Below are positions 32,393 to 40,683 of a stretch of 64,000 nucleotides of DNA, piece after piece (position 1 is the stretch's first letter; each line of letters starts with the position of its first letter). The stretch is from contig NZ_QJKD01000001.1 in assembly GCF_003201875.1 (NCBI RefSeq), positions 496,001-560,000 of the forward strand, in the 5' to 3' direction. Source of the stretch: Hungatella effluvii. Lineage in GTDB: Bacteria > Bacillota > Clostridia > Lachnospirales > Lachnospiraceae. Position numbers and translations under genes: made by a program. The notes under the pieces are model-generated. The model was not told the DNA's origin. It worked only from the letters and a program-made list of their open reading frames with translations, and did no database searches.

Positions 32393-32890
32393 TCAATGCC
32401 CCTTTAACAGGTCTTTTACCGGTTTTTTTGCATCACTTGGTATTACCTGCTGATATGCAGGAATATCCATAGCAGCCAATTCTTTCAGCGCCTCCAGCTC
32501 TGCCCTATTCACAATGATTGTACTTGATAATACCTGTTTCTCCGATGACGGTGACGTATCAAACCTGCCGACATTTGCCACATTTACCGACTGTATCATG
32601 CCCGGACAGGCCTTTACGATTTTCACCGCATCAGCGATACAGTTTGTTAATACGAAAATACTGCTCTCTGTCGCTCTCGGATCATGGAACAGTTTAACCG
32701 CATCATCCACAGTCTTGATTAAAAGCTTGATTCCTGTCGGAACCGCCATCTGCAGCGACACGTTCGTCACTTCATCTGTCACCGCCTTGTCATTAGCCAC
32801 CACAATTCGGTTGGTTCCGAAGGCTTTGCTCCAGACCAGCGCGATCTGACCGTGAATCAGACGGTCATCAATCCTTAACGATGGTATCAT
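32393..32890 (-). CDS. PTS mannose/sorbose family IIB component
   Basis: The protein of 165 residues has the phosphorylation site His13 in LRIDDRLIHGQIALVWSK, the standard EIIB-Sor motif (PF03830). It receives phosphate from IIA and passes it to the incoming sugar. TGIKLLIKTVDDAVKLFHD and FVLTNCIADAVKIVKACP are further family blocks. A GGAGGAGG site precedes the ATG. It is cytoplasmic and attached to the IIC/IID pair. Confidence 0.94.
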   Translation of the reverse strand: MIPSLRIDDRLIHGQIALVWSKAFGTNRIVVANDKAVTDEVTNVSLQMAVPTGIKLLIKTVDDAVKLFHDPRATESSIFVLTNCIADAVKIVKACPGMIQSVNVANVGRFDTSPSSEKQVLSSTIIVNRAELEALKELAAMDIPAYQQVIPSDAKKPVKDLLKGH

Positions 32891-32904
32891 TGTCTTACCT
32901 CCTC

Positions 32905-33336
32905 CTAAAAAAAGTCATTTTCTGTTGTGTATACGTGATTTTTCTTCAGCTCTTCAAGCGATATGACCTCCGGCTGAGCCATCTCTATCATTGCCTTTAT
33001 TTCTTCCGGTGTCTTCACATCGTCCTCCACCAGAAGGCCGACGAGAAGCGGCAGATTGACATTAGTAACCAGAACCGTCCTCTTATCGAAACCGTCTAAG
33101 GCGGCCATCACCTTCTGATTTACGCTCCCGGCTTTGATATCTGTAAATATGTATGCCTCATCCCCCTCCTGCATCCCACCGAGAAACAACTCCAAATCAC
33201 GCTCATAGTTCTCATCTGCCTCCCCAACATATGCATCGATAACTGTAATATCATCCGCTTTATTCAAAAACAGTTTCAGCGCCGATTTTAATCCACTGGC
33301 TATGCGGCCATGTGTTGCAATCAGTATATGTCTCAC
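32905..33336 (-). CDS. PTS mannose-family IIA component
   Basis: The 143-residue protein has the phosphorylation site His9 in HILIATHGRIASGL, as in EIIA-Man (PF03610). DEAYIFTDIKAGSVNQKVM and VLVTNVNLPLLVGLL follow. It takes phosphate from HPr and passes it to IIB. The start codon is GTG, seven bases after GGAGGTG. IIA and IIB are separate genes here, unlike E. coli ManX. Confidence 0.93.
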   Translation of the reverse strand: MRHILIATHGRIASGLKSALKLFLNKADDITVIDAYVGEADENYERDLELFLGGMQEGDEAYIFTDIKAGSVNQKVMAALDGFDKRTVLVTNVNLPLLVGLLVEDDVKTPEEIKAMIEMAQPEVISLEELKKNHVYTTENDFF

Positions 33337-33363
33337 TCACACACCTCCTTTCTCCTCGTATGA

Positions 33364-33996
33364 TTAAATCAAAGCTATGTAACGCCGGATTTCCGAATCT
33401 GGTGTATGGACAAAATACTGACTTTTAAAATTCTTTCCGCTGACCGTATTTTCAAGGATATCTCTGTCCACCTCCTTTAAGACCGTCATCATGTCTTTTG
33501 ACACCTGCCCCTTAACCCTTTCGAAGCCTTCCCGGAACTGTCTCTGAACCGCTCCCCGCTCAGGCGGATATCCGACTCCGTGGCGGCAGGAAAACAGTTC
33601 CCGGAACACGTATTTCAGATTCAGATCCGCACACCATCCAAAATCTTTAGCAAACGGCATGGAAATGGCATTTCCACTGTTAATCTGTGTAAACAGAAAA
33701 GCGTCGGCAGACTCCTTCACATAGCCACAGTATACATTTGGATAGATATTGGAGGCCAGGCAGGCTCCCTCCCCCGTTCCGCACCCTGTGATGACAAAGT
33801 CTGCCGTTTGACTGTTCAACAGAATCGCTGCCAATAATCCCGCTTCCACATAGCTGATCACATAGTCCGGATCATCCTCGCTCATACCATAATTAAATGC
33901 CTCGTGCCCAAGAGGTTCAACCGTTTCCTTCAGTGTCTCAAAGATCAGTCTGTTTTTCGATACCTGGCTGCTCTCATTAATTAAAGCAATTTTCAT
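33364..33996 (-). CDS. RpiB/LacA/LacB-type sugar-phosphate isomerase, extended form
   Basis: The protein of 210 residues has the RpiB-like core: MKIALINESSQVSKN, then DFVITGCGTGEGACLASN (the catalytic-cysteine and phosphate loop). About 60 residues longer than RpiB or LacB, it has a C-terminal part with ELFSCRHGVGYPPERGAVQ and FKSQYFVHTPDSEIRRYIALI. It should interconvert an aldose phosphate and a ketose phosphate in the cytoplasm. The extended class is found in Clostridia next to sugar operons; the exact sugar is unknown. The gene lies 18 bp after the aldolase gene. Confidence 0.85.
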   Translation of the reverse strand: MKIALINESSQVSKNRLIFETLKETVEPLGHEAFNYGMSEDDPDYVISYVEAGLLAAILLNSQTADFVITGCGTGEGACLASNIYPNVYCGYVKESADAFLFTQINSGNAISMPFAKDFGWCADLNLKYVFRELFSCRHGVGYPPERGAVQRQFREGFERVKGQVSKDMMTVLKEVDRDILENTVSGKNFKSQYFVHTPDSEIRRYIALI

Positions 33997-34014
33997 ATTG
34001 CCGTCTCCTTTCGG

Positions 34015-34899
34015 TCAGTCGAATTCCGCTCCCGCCGTTCTCTCAAAGGTATAACGCATGCTGGAGCCAATCATACGCATATAACTCTTAATAAAATCTT
34101 TCATGGCGTCTTCACAGCGCATGCACAGATCCATATAGCCGTATTCCGGATTCTCTTTCAGCGCCTGGCCTGTCTCTGCTACCGCATGGGCCATGACATC
34201 TGTATTTACATTGATCTTGTTAATTCCGCAGGCAACCGCTTTTCTGATATTCTCTTCCCCTGCTCCGCTGCCTCCGTGCAGCACCAGGGGTATATCAAGC
34301 GTATTGGCAAGCAGAGTAAGACGCTCAAAATCCAGTTTTGGAATCATCCCCTTCGGATAACTTCCATGGGCCGTACCTATGGCGACCGCCAGACAGTCGC
34401 AGTGGGTCCGCTTCACAAATTCCCTGGCCTGTTCCGGATTTGTATAATAATCACTGTTGGAATCATCACCCGCGTCCGCATTACCCACATGGCCAAGCTC
34501 CGCTTCACAGGATTTACCGCATCCGTGGGCCAGTGCTGCAATCATCTGTGTACGCCTGACATTCTCCTCAAAATCGCAGGATGAGGCATCAATCATGACG
34601 CTGGAAAAACCAGACTGCAGGGCCGTCACAAAATCCTGATATGCGGCTCCATGATCCAGGTTAAAAGCCACCGGTACCGCCGCACGTTCCGCTATGGAAC
34701 GCACCATGGGCGTCAGTACATAGCTGTGTCCGTGCTCTCTCATCTGTCTTGGAGAAATATTTAAGATAATCGGTGAACACTCCTCCTCAGCACTCTCCAC
34801 ACATGCCTTAACCTGCTCCATATTTACACAGTTTACAGCCATCACTGCATATTTATTTTCATGAGCATGGTTCAGCATTTCTTTCATTGAAACAAACAT
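34015..34899 (-). CDS. class II ketose-bisphosphate (GatY/KbaY/FbaA-type) aldolase
   Basis: The 294-residue protein is a zinc aldolase (PF01116). FNLDHGAAYQDFVTALQSGFSSVMIDASS has the active Asp and zinc-binding His; EAELGHVGN and LVLHGGSGAGEENIRKA carry further zinc/phosphate residues; NKINVNTDVM is the final motif. It should split a ketose phosphate or bisphosphate into dihydroxyacetone phosphate and an aldehyde. No sugar-phosphate kinase is in the operon, so the substrate is either a ketose 1-phosphate or a bisphosphate made by a housekeeping kinase. It follows the transketolase C-terminal gene by one base. Confidence 0.9.
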   Translation of the reverse strand: MFVSMKEMLNHAHENKYAVMAVNCVNMEQVKACVESAEEECSPIILNISPRQMREHGHSYVLTPMVRSIAERAAVPVAFNLDHGAAYQDFVTALQSGFSSVMIDASSCDFEENVRRTQMIAALAHGCGKSCEAELGHVGNADAGDDSNSDYYTNPEQAREFVKRTHCDCLAVAIGTAHGSYPKGMIPKLDFERLTLLANTLDIPLVLHGGSGAGEENIRKAVACGINKINVNTDVMAHAVAETGQALKENPEYGYMDLCMRCEDAMKDFIKSYMRMIGSSMRYTFERTAGAEFD

Positions 34900-34900
34900 A

Positions 34901-35866
34901 TTACAATCCTCCCTTTTCCTTGTTTCTTACCAGTTCGGCAGCGGCCGCGGCAATATCTTCGGCTGCCATGTGAAATGCATTCAAAAGTTCCTCCACATGG
35001 CCAATCTGCCCGAAACAGTCCTGCACTCCGATCCGTTTCATCGGTCTTGGCAGGTGCTCCGCCAGACATTCCGCCGCAGCGCTGCCAAGTCCATTGTAAA
35101 TACTCCCATTTTCCGCAGTCACCACACAGCCGGTCTTTGCTGCGCTCTCTATAATAAGCCTGGTATCCAAAGGCTTTATTGTATGGATGTTGATTATCTC
35201 CGCCTGTATCTGCTGTTCTTCCAGAAGCTCCGCCGCCTTAAGCGCCTCCGCTACCATAATTCCGGACAACAGAATTGTAACATCACTTCCTTCTCTTAGT
35301 ACAATTCCTTTTCCAAGTCTGAAGTCAGTCTCTTCCTCGGTAAAAATTCTGGTGGCATTGGGACGGAACAGCCGTATGTAAACAGGTGTTTCCAGATTAA
35401 TAATCTGCGGAAAAACAGCTCGCAGCTGCCGACTGTCAACCGGTTCAAAGATTGTCATTTCCGGAATACTTCTCATGATTCCCACGTCATCCATGGCCAT
35501 ATGAGTGCCGCCGTTCAGCTCGGTGGTGATGCCTGGATCCGAACCGCACATTTTTACATTGCAGCCTGCGTAGGCCACGCTCTGGTTTATCTGATCACAG
35601 CAACGTCGGGAAGCAAATACTGCAAAGGTATGTGTAAACGGTATTTTCCCCATGAGTGACAGCCCTGCAGCTACGCAGATCATATTGGCCTCTGCGACTC
35701 CCACATCAAAGGTCCGGTCCGGGAATTCCTGCTGAAACTTGTCCGTAGAACCGCTTTTCATCAGATCTGCCTCCACGATTACGATGCGCGGATCTTTCCT
35801 GCCGTACTCCACAAGAAGGTCTGAGTAAACCTCCTTAAGCGGTCTTTCTTCTCTCTCATAGATCAT
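34901..35866 (-). CDS. transketolase, C-terminal subunit
   Basis: The protein has 321 residues and holds the pyrimidine-binding and C-terminal domains of a split transketolase. FDVGVAEANMICVAAGLSLMG carries the catalytic glutamate, FTHTFAVFASRRCCDQI follows, and the C-terminal domain begins near GKGIVLREGSDVTILLSG. It works only with the N-terminal subunit, using thiamine diphosphate to move a two-carbon ketol unit. The ATG overlaps the N-terminal gene's stop by four bases and follows GGGAGGTG, so equal amounts are likely. Paired transketolase halves are common in sugar operons of gut Firmicutes. Confidence 0.9.
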   Translation of the reverse strand: MIYEREERPLKEVYSDLLVEYGRKDPRIVIVEADLMKSGSTDKFQQEFPDRTFDVGVAEANMICVAAGLSLMGKIPFTHTFAVFASRRCCDQINQSVAYAGCNVKMCGSDPGITTELNGGTHMAMDDVGIMRSIPEMTIFEPVDSRQLRAVFPQIINLETPVYIRLFRPNATRIFTEEETDFRLGKGIVLREGSDVTILLSGIMVAEALKAAELLEEQQIQAEIINIHTIKPLDTRLIIESAAKTGCVVTAENGSIYNGLGSAAAECLAEHLPRPMKRIGVQDCFGQIGHVEELLNAFHMAAEDIAAAAAELVRNKEKGGL

Positions 35867-36699
35867 AGACACACCTCCCGGCCTTCTATTTCTGCCAGCG
35901 CTTTCACATACATTTCTTCCGTGATATTCATACTGTGGCTCTCCAGTTTATTTTCAGCAAAATATGCTCCCTTTCCCTTTGCTGTATTTAAGATAATCAT
36001 GGACGGCTTCCCCTTTGTTTTTCGGGCTGTCTCAATGGCGAAATCAATTGCTCCAATATCGTGACCATCAATACTCTGCACATGCCATCCGAATGACTCC
36101 CATTTCTTATCCAGAGGCTCCAAATCATTCACGTCCCCGATATATCCGTCAATCTGCATCTTATTATAGTCGGTAAATGCAATAAAATGATCCAGTCTTC
36201 TGCTTCCTGCAAGCATTGCCGTCTCCCAGATTAATCCTTCCTGGCTTTCCCCATCGCCGATGATTGCATAGATAAAACAGTCCTTCTTATCCAGCTTCGC
36301 CCCCAGTGCCATCCCTGCTGCTGCCGCAAACCCTTGTCCCAGGCTTCCCGTCGACATATCGATGCCTCTGGTCAGCTTCCTGTCACAGTGGCTCGGAAGC
36401 ATGCTGCCGAAATGGTTCATGGTCTCAAGCTCGGAAGGATCAAGAAACCCCCGCAGTACCAGGGCCGCATAAACCACAGGTCCCGCATGGCCTTTGGAAA
36501 GCACGAACCGGTCCCGGTCGTCCCACAGCGGATCATCCGGCCGCACATTCATCTGTTTAAAATACAGGACACTCATCACCTCGCAGAGAGACAATGCGCC
36601 TCCAATATGGCCTTTTCCGACCTTTGCAATACTTGTAAGCGTCAGCTTACGAATCTCTTTTGCCTTTTGTTCCAGTTCTTTATTTTCTGCACAGATCAT
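35863..36699 (-). CDS. transketolase, N-terminal subunit
   Basis: The 278-residue protein has the thiamine diphosphate-binding half. VLSKGHAGPVVYAALVLRGF, STGSLGQGFAAAAGMALGAKL and AIIGDGESQEGLIWE, followed by NKMQIDGY, form the diphosphate and Mg2+ site. It joins the C-terminal subunit, whose gene overlaps by four bases, to make an active enzyme. It is the second gene of the island A operon, 15 bp after the alcohol dehydrogenase gene, with an AAGGAG site. Confidence 0.92.
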   Translation of the reverse strand: MICAENKELEQKAKEIRKLTLTSIAKVGKGHIGGALSLCEVMSVLYFKQMNVRPDDPLWDDRDRFVLSKGHAGPVVYAALVLRGFLDPSELETMNHFGSMLPSHCDRKLTRGIDMSTGSLGQGFAAAAGMALGAKLDKKDCFIYAIIGDGESQEGLIWETAMLAGSRRLDHFIAFTDYNKMQIDGYIGDVNDLEPLDKKWESFGWHVQSIDGHDIGAIDFAIETARKTKGKPSMIILNTAKGKGAYFAENKLESHSMNITEEMYVKALAEIEGREVCL

Positions 36700-36714
36700 A
36701 GAAACAACTCCTTT

Positions 36715-37842
36715 TCAGTAAACCGATTTTAGCAGGTCAAACACCGTCTCTTCTGTCATGAACGCAGGCGTCAGCGAAAGCTGTGGATAATAATTCATTG
36801 CATCTTTCGCAATGCCTGAAAGTTCCTCTGCCTTCGTCCCGATTTCCCTCAAAGCGACCGGCATCTCCAATGATCTCATAAGATCACATACACCATCTGC
36901 CAAAGCTTCCACATCGATATATCCCAGTGCCTCCGCCAGCGTCTGCATCTTCTTTCCCGCCTTCTCAACGCTGATTCGTATAAAAGCCGGCAGCGTAACG
37001 GCACATCCGGTTCCATGAGGAACGTGGTATCTTGCTGTCAGCGGATAGCTCAGCACATGTGCCCCCGTAGTCCGTGTCTGCCCGAATGCAAGTCCCGCCA
37101 GAAGGCTGGCAGTACATAAATTCTCCCGTGCAGCTCCATCTTCCGGCAAGCGGTACGCTGTAAGCAGATTATCGAGAATCAGCTTCATCGCCTGTACAGC
37201 AAAGGAGTCACTGATCGGCTGGCTGTTTAAATTCCAATAGGCTTCTATAGCATGGCAGAATGCATCCATGCCCGTATTCGCAGTCACGCTGCGTGGCATA
37301 GTATAAGTATATTTCGGATGAATTACGGCAAGATCGGCATAAAATTCCGGACAGACCACCGGTCTCTTTTCTCCCGTCTCCGAATCGGTATAGACCCCCA
37401 CATTAGTGACCTCGCTGCCCGTTCCCGCTGTAGTAGGAATCAGAATCAGACGAACGGTTCGTTTTCCGAAGCTTTTCCCCTTTCCTGCATAGTCTCCGAT
37501 CACACCGCCGGATGAAGCCAGACAGGCCGCCGCTTTGGCTGTATCCATACTGCTTCCTCCTCCGATTCCAATTACAGTTTTAGCTTCATGCTCCCGGATC
37601 ATAGCCGCACATGCATTCACTGTATCTGTCGATGGATTCGGCTCAACCTTTGAAAAATAGGAAACGTCTGCATTTCCCAGTCTGTCCCCTGTCCGCCCGG
37701 CTACCCCCGATTCATAGAGAAATGGATCGGTCACTATGACTATGGATTCCCCTGCGATTTCTTCTCTGATATCCGGTTCCGCTTCTGTGAAAAGAATCCT
37801 GACGGGCATCCAGTATTGAAAACTTGAGTTCTGATTTTCCAT
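36715..37842 (-). CDS. iron-containing alcohol dehydrogenase
   Basis: The 375-residue protein belongs to PF00465. The NAD(P)-binding VIGIGGGSSMDTAKAAACLA is seen first, and metal ligands follow in HPKYTYTMPRSVTANTGMDAFCHAIEAYW and YHVPHGTGCAVTLPAF. It probably reduces an aldehyde made in the pathway to an alcohol, or oxidises a polyol to start it. The start MENQNSS follows AAAGGAAA. The frame continues upstream into the A-rich leader, but that lysine-rich stretch is not like the family. It is the first gene of the island A operon. Confidence 0.9.
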   Translation of the reverse strand: MENQNSSFQYWMPVRILFTEAEPDIREEIAGESIVIVTDPFLYESGVAGRTGDRLGNADVSYFSKVEPNPSTDTVNACAAMIREHEAKTVIGIGGGSSMDTAKAAACLASSGGVIGDYAGKGKSFGKRTVRLILIPTTAGTGSEVTNVGVYTDSETGEKRPVVCPEFYADLAVIHPKYTYTMPRSVTANTGMDAFCHAIEAYWNLNSQPISDSFAVQAMKLILDNLLTAYRLPEDGAARENLCTASLLAGLAFGQTRTTGAHVLSYPLTARYHVPHGTGCAVTLPAFIRISVEKAGKKMQTLAEALGYIDVEALADGVCDLMRSLEMPVALREIGTKAEELSGIAKDAMNYYPQLSLTPAFMTEETVFDLLKSVY

Positions 37843-38351
37843 TATTTTCCTTTCTTTCGTTTTTATTTCTTTTTTCTGTTTGTTAGTTTCTTTTCTCGAC
37901 TTTATCTTAGCTGTTTTTTTATTTTTTGTCAATATTCATTCATTTTATCGCTATATTTTTAGTTATTTTTACATGTATGTAAATTATTTATGTATTTTTA
38001 TTTGCTTTTTATATTTCGTTTTAATCGTTATTTATTATTTTTCCTTCACTTTCTTTTCTTTTTCAAATGTATACCATCATTTTCACTAATATTTTTGGAT
38101 TTTATTTTGCAATCGAAATTTTTATCTTACTTTTTTTTCGTTTTTCTCTTGTGTTTTTTACAAAAATCATGTATTCTAAAATTAAATAGAAGAAAAAATA
38201 ATATTAGAAAGTATACTTATTTCATTTTTTGTGTTTATATATGGGATATGAAAAGAAGTGAATTAATAATTGGAAGATTGAATTGGAAATACGAGATAAC
38301 TTTAGTTGTTATTTCAAAAAGATCAGAGTAAGAAAGGAAAATAAATGACTT
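37843..38351. promoter_or_regulatory. 509-bp AT-rich divergent control region of island A
   Basis: This gap is strongly AT-rich and, on the plus strand, T-rich, unlike the rest of the window. TTTCGTTTT occurs three times, at 37857-37865, 38014-38022 and 38137-38145. That core resembles sites described for DeoR-family repressors such as AgaR, and a DeoR gene is next to it. No convincing sigma-A promoter could be singled out among many AT hexamers. Open frames here are low-complexity and not real. Confidence 0.5.
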
Positions 38352-39176
38352 ATGAACAGCCGAGAAAAATATATTCTGCAGGCTCTGCAGAAAACCGGGT
38401 CCATATCCCTGTCTGAACTGTCCAGTACATTGGGTGTTTCGCTGGTAACGATAAGAAAAGACGTAGCAAATCTGGAGGCAAAGGAACTTGTCTCCAGACA
38501 GCATGGCAGCGTTTCGCTGCCCTATCAATATGAAAACAATCAAATCCCCTTCAGTCTTCGTGAAGCGTTTAATGAACAGGACAAAAAACTGATTGCCAAG
38601 GCCGCCGCCACGCTGATTCATCCAGATGACGCCATAGCTCTTGATTCCGGGACCACTACGTATATGATCGCCAACGAAATCAAATCCTTACCACCGGTCA
38701 ATATCGTTACCAATTCTATCCGGGCCGCCATGGCACTGGAGCAAAGCCACCATACCATATTTCTCGCCGGAGGCCAGGTGCTCAGCCGCAGTATGTGTAC
38801 CGTCGGCCCGGAGGCGGAAAAGATATTTTATCAGATCAGACCTGATAAGGTGTTCATCGGCACTACTGGTATTTCAAGTGATTTAAACCTGACTGCTTCC
38901 TTAAATATTGAAGTAGGTGTAAAGCAGGCTATGATTCAGGTCGCAAGGCAGGTGATTCTTGTCACTTCCAGTCAGAGTTTTCACAGAAACCGGATGTTTA
39001 TCTTTGGGAGTGCCTCACAGATACACTGCATTATTACAACGCATCCCGAGCCACCGGCGGAGATTCTGGAACAGATCGCAGAGCATAATATTCACCTTGT
39101 CTACGCGGATGATCCCGAATCCGTGAAGAGTCTGGAGAACTGGGATAAGAATATGGGAAGGCGGAACGGCATATAA
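38352..39176 (+). CDS. DeoR/GlpR family transcriptional regulator
   Basis: The 274-residue protein has an N-terminal helix-turn-helix (SISLSELSSTLGVSLVTIRKDVANLE) and a C-terminal DeoRC sensor domain with IALDSGTTTYMIANEI, NIVTNSIRAAMAL and DKVFIGTTGISSDLNLTA. The domain binds a sugar phosphate, usually an intermediate of the controlled pathway. The gene is divergent from the PTS operon and should repress it. It converges with spoIVB, and a shared terminator lies between. Confidence 0.9.
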   Translation: MNSREKYILQALQKTGSISLSELSSTLGVSLVTIRKDVANLEAKELVSRQHGSVSLPYQYENNQIPFSLREAFNEQDKKLIAKAAATLIHPDDAIALDSGTTTYMIANEIKSLPPVNIVTNSIRAAMALEQSHHTIFLAGGQVLSRSMCTVGPEAEKIFYQIRPDKVFIGTTGISSDLNLTASLNIEVGVKQAMIQVARQVILVTSSQSFHRNRMFIFGSASQIHCIITTHPEPPAEILEQIAEHNIHLVYADDPESVKSLENWDKNMGRRNGI

Positions 39177-39189
39177 AACTTCTTAAATG

Positions 39190-39237
39190 TACGCAAAGAT
39201 CGAGGAAGCTCAGAGCGGCATCCTCGATTTTTGCGTA
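39190..39237. terminator. bidirectional terminator between the deoR-type gene and spoIVB
   Basis: TACGCAAAGATCGAGGA pairs with TCCTCGATTTTTGCGTA (17-bp arms with one mismatch). T- and A-rich parts lie on either side, fitting use from both directions. Confidence 0.7.
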
Positions 39238-39255
39238 TTACATATTTTGTTCCTA

Positions 39256-40536
39256 TTATTCTGCCGCCTCCAGCATATTCTCAATAAAGATCCCATACCC
39301 TCTCGTACTATCCTGAATAAACACATGAGTCACCGCCCCAATCAACTTCCCATCCTGGATAATCGGGCTTCCGCTCATTCCCTGCACAATCCCCCCGGTA
39401 ATTGCCAGCAACTCCGGATCAGTAACCTTAATCACCATTCCCTTATTCTTATGCGTCGTTGTATAATCCACCTTCTGAATCTCGATCTCGTAATCTTTCA
39501 CAACACCAGAAACATCGCTTCTTATATAAGCAGTCCCCTTCTTAACATCCTGGCGGTATCCGATTGGTATCGCGTCTGCTTTTGCGGTCTGCTTAAACCG
39601 TTCATTGACCGTACCAAATATTCCCTCTTCCGTATTGGAATGAATCGTTCCCAACACCGATCCCGGACCGTAGTAGATCACTCCGCTCATGACTCCCGGC
39701 TTTCCGAAAGTTCCCTTTTCGATTCCTAAAATGGAAGTTTCATATAGTGCGCCGTCCTCAATCTGGACGACTCCGCCTGTGTCACTGTCGCTGATCCCAT
39801 GTCCCAGCGCCCCAAAATTACCATTCATGTCAATATAAGTCATGGTTCCAATACCCTGAGTATCGTCACGGACCCAGACGCCCAGCTTCGGATTTCCATC
39901 CTCTCCCTCCACCGGAGTCATCTTCACTTCGATCTCCTGATCTCCGCGCCGGACTGCCAAAACCGCCTCGCTGGTACCATTTTTGTTTAATTCTGTAACC
40001 AGCGCTTCCTTATCCTTTAAAGGTGTTCCATTAAATGCCTCAATATAGTCCCCCGACTGAAGCACTCCAAAGGCCGGCTCTACAATCATACCGTCTTTCT
40101 TCGTTATATCCCCCGTACCAATCACCATAATCCCATCAGATTTTAAGTAAATTCCCACTGGAGTTCCGCATGGAATGGCGTATTTCGTATCCACCACATC
40201 CACCTGGATATCCTTTAGCTGGAGCCAGCCAAAAAGCTTCAAGCCAATCTTGTAGCTTCCCTGATTTTCTGAATATACAGAAAACGGCTGGTTCACGGAA
40301 AGGTTAATCTGATCCGTCGGAATATTGGAACCATTACTTAAAACCACTTCCTCACTGTCTGAAGACAGCGTCACTCCAAAAGGCATGGAGAAATGAAACT
40401 GCTCTTCTTCTTCAGCTACGACATTCAGCTTGTCCGGTATCACCCACTTCATATAGAAATAAGAGAAGCCGATGCAAAACACCAGGCTCACCCAAAACGC
40501 AGCCACCACATATCTGTGGAATTTTTTTCCCGTCAT
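39256..40536 (-). CDS. spoIVB: SpoIVB S55 peptidase
   Basis: The 426-residue protein has an N-terminal membrane anchor (YVVAAFWVSLVFCIGFSYFYM), a PDZ domain near GVLQSGDYIEAFNGTPLKDKEAL, and a C-terminal S55 serine peptidase domain. The catalytic serine is in GIVQGMSGSPIIQDGKLIGAVTH. In B. subtilis it is made in the forespore and signals across the membrane to activate pro-sigma-K processing. Length matches the family. Start follows AAGGAGG. recN, its usual upstream neighbour, is 17.5 kb away, beyond island B. The promoter upstream looks sigma-G-like. Confidence 0.94.
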   Translation of the reverse strand: MTGKKFHRYVVAAFWVSLVFCIGFSYFYMKWVIPDKLNVVAEEEEQFHFSMPFGVTLSSDSEEVVLSNGSNIPTDQINLSVNQPFSVYSENQGSYKIGLKLFGWLQLKDIQVDVVDTKYAIPCGTPVGIYLKSDGIMVIGTGDITKKDGMIVEPAFGVLQSGDYIEAFNGTPLKDKEALVTELNKNGTSEAVLAVRRGDQEIEVKMTPVEGEDGNPKLGVWVRDDTQGIGTMTYIDMNGNFGALGHGISDSDTGGVVQIEDGALYETSILGIEKGTFGKPGVMSGVIYYGPGSVLGTIHSNTEEGIFGTVNERFKQTAKADAIPIGYRQDVKKGTAYIRSDVSGVVKDYEIEIQKVDYTTTHKNKGMVIKVTDPELLAITGGIVQGMSGSPIIQDGKLIGAVTHVFIQDSTRGYGIFIENMLEAAE

Positions 40537-40558
40537 CTCACATACCTCCTTATAAAAA

Positions 40559-40589
40559 ATGAAAGGAGACAATTTTTTGCTCCTTTCAT
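40559..40589 (-). terminator. terminator-like hairpin 23 nt before spoIVB
   Basis: On the minus strand ATGAAAGGAG pairs with CTCCTTTCAT, followed by TTTTTTA and then the spoIVB AAGGAGG. It probably ends transcripts from the MATE gene and insulates spoIVB. The right arm CTCCTT can also pair with the Shine-Dalgarno sequence. Confidence 0.7.
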
Positions 40590-40617
40590 AGTATGTGAGA
40601 AATCGGTAAAAACACTC
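40589..40617 (-). promoter_or_regulatory. sigma-G-like promoter of spoIVB
   Basis: On the minus strand GAGTG (40613-40617), 17 bp, then CATACTA (40589-40595) fits the forespore pattern GMATR-N17-CATNNTA with one mismatch. The predicted start, near 40,582, lies inside the left arm of the hairpin, so self-initiated transcripts would lack most of it. Confidence 0.5.
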
Positions 40618-40626
40618 TGTCATATT

Positions 40627-40676
40627 TTAGTTGTAACTAATTTCTTTTAAAACCAGAATTGATTTTACGTAAAATC
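40627..40676. other. two small palindromes after the MATE gene
   Basis: A perfect 16-bp palindrome GATTTTACGTAAAATC (40661-40676) lies eight bases past the MATE stop, and TTAGTT-GT-AACTAA (40627-40640) follows. They could be operators, recombination scars or weak 3'-end structures. Confidence 0.4.
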
Positions 40677-40683
40677 GTTCTTG

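Noticed and set aside
37860..38331. T-rich open frames (Phe/Leu/Ser-rich) in the AT-rich control region
   Set aside because: They come from base composition only; they resemble membrane proteins by chance because T-rich codons encode hydrophobic residues.
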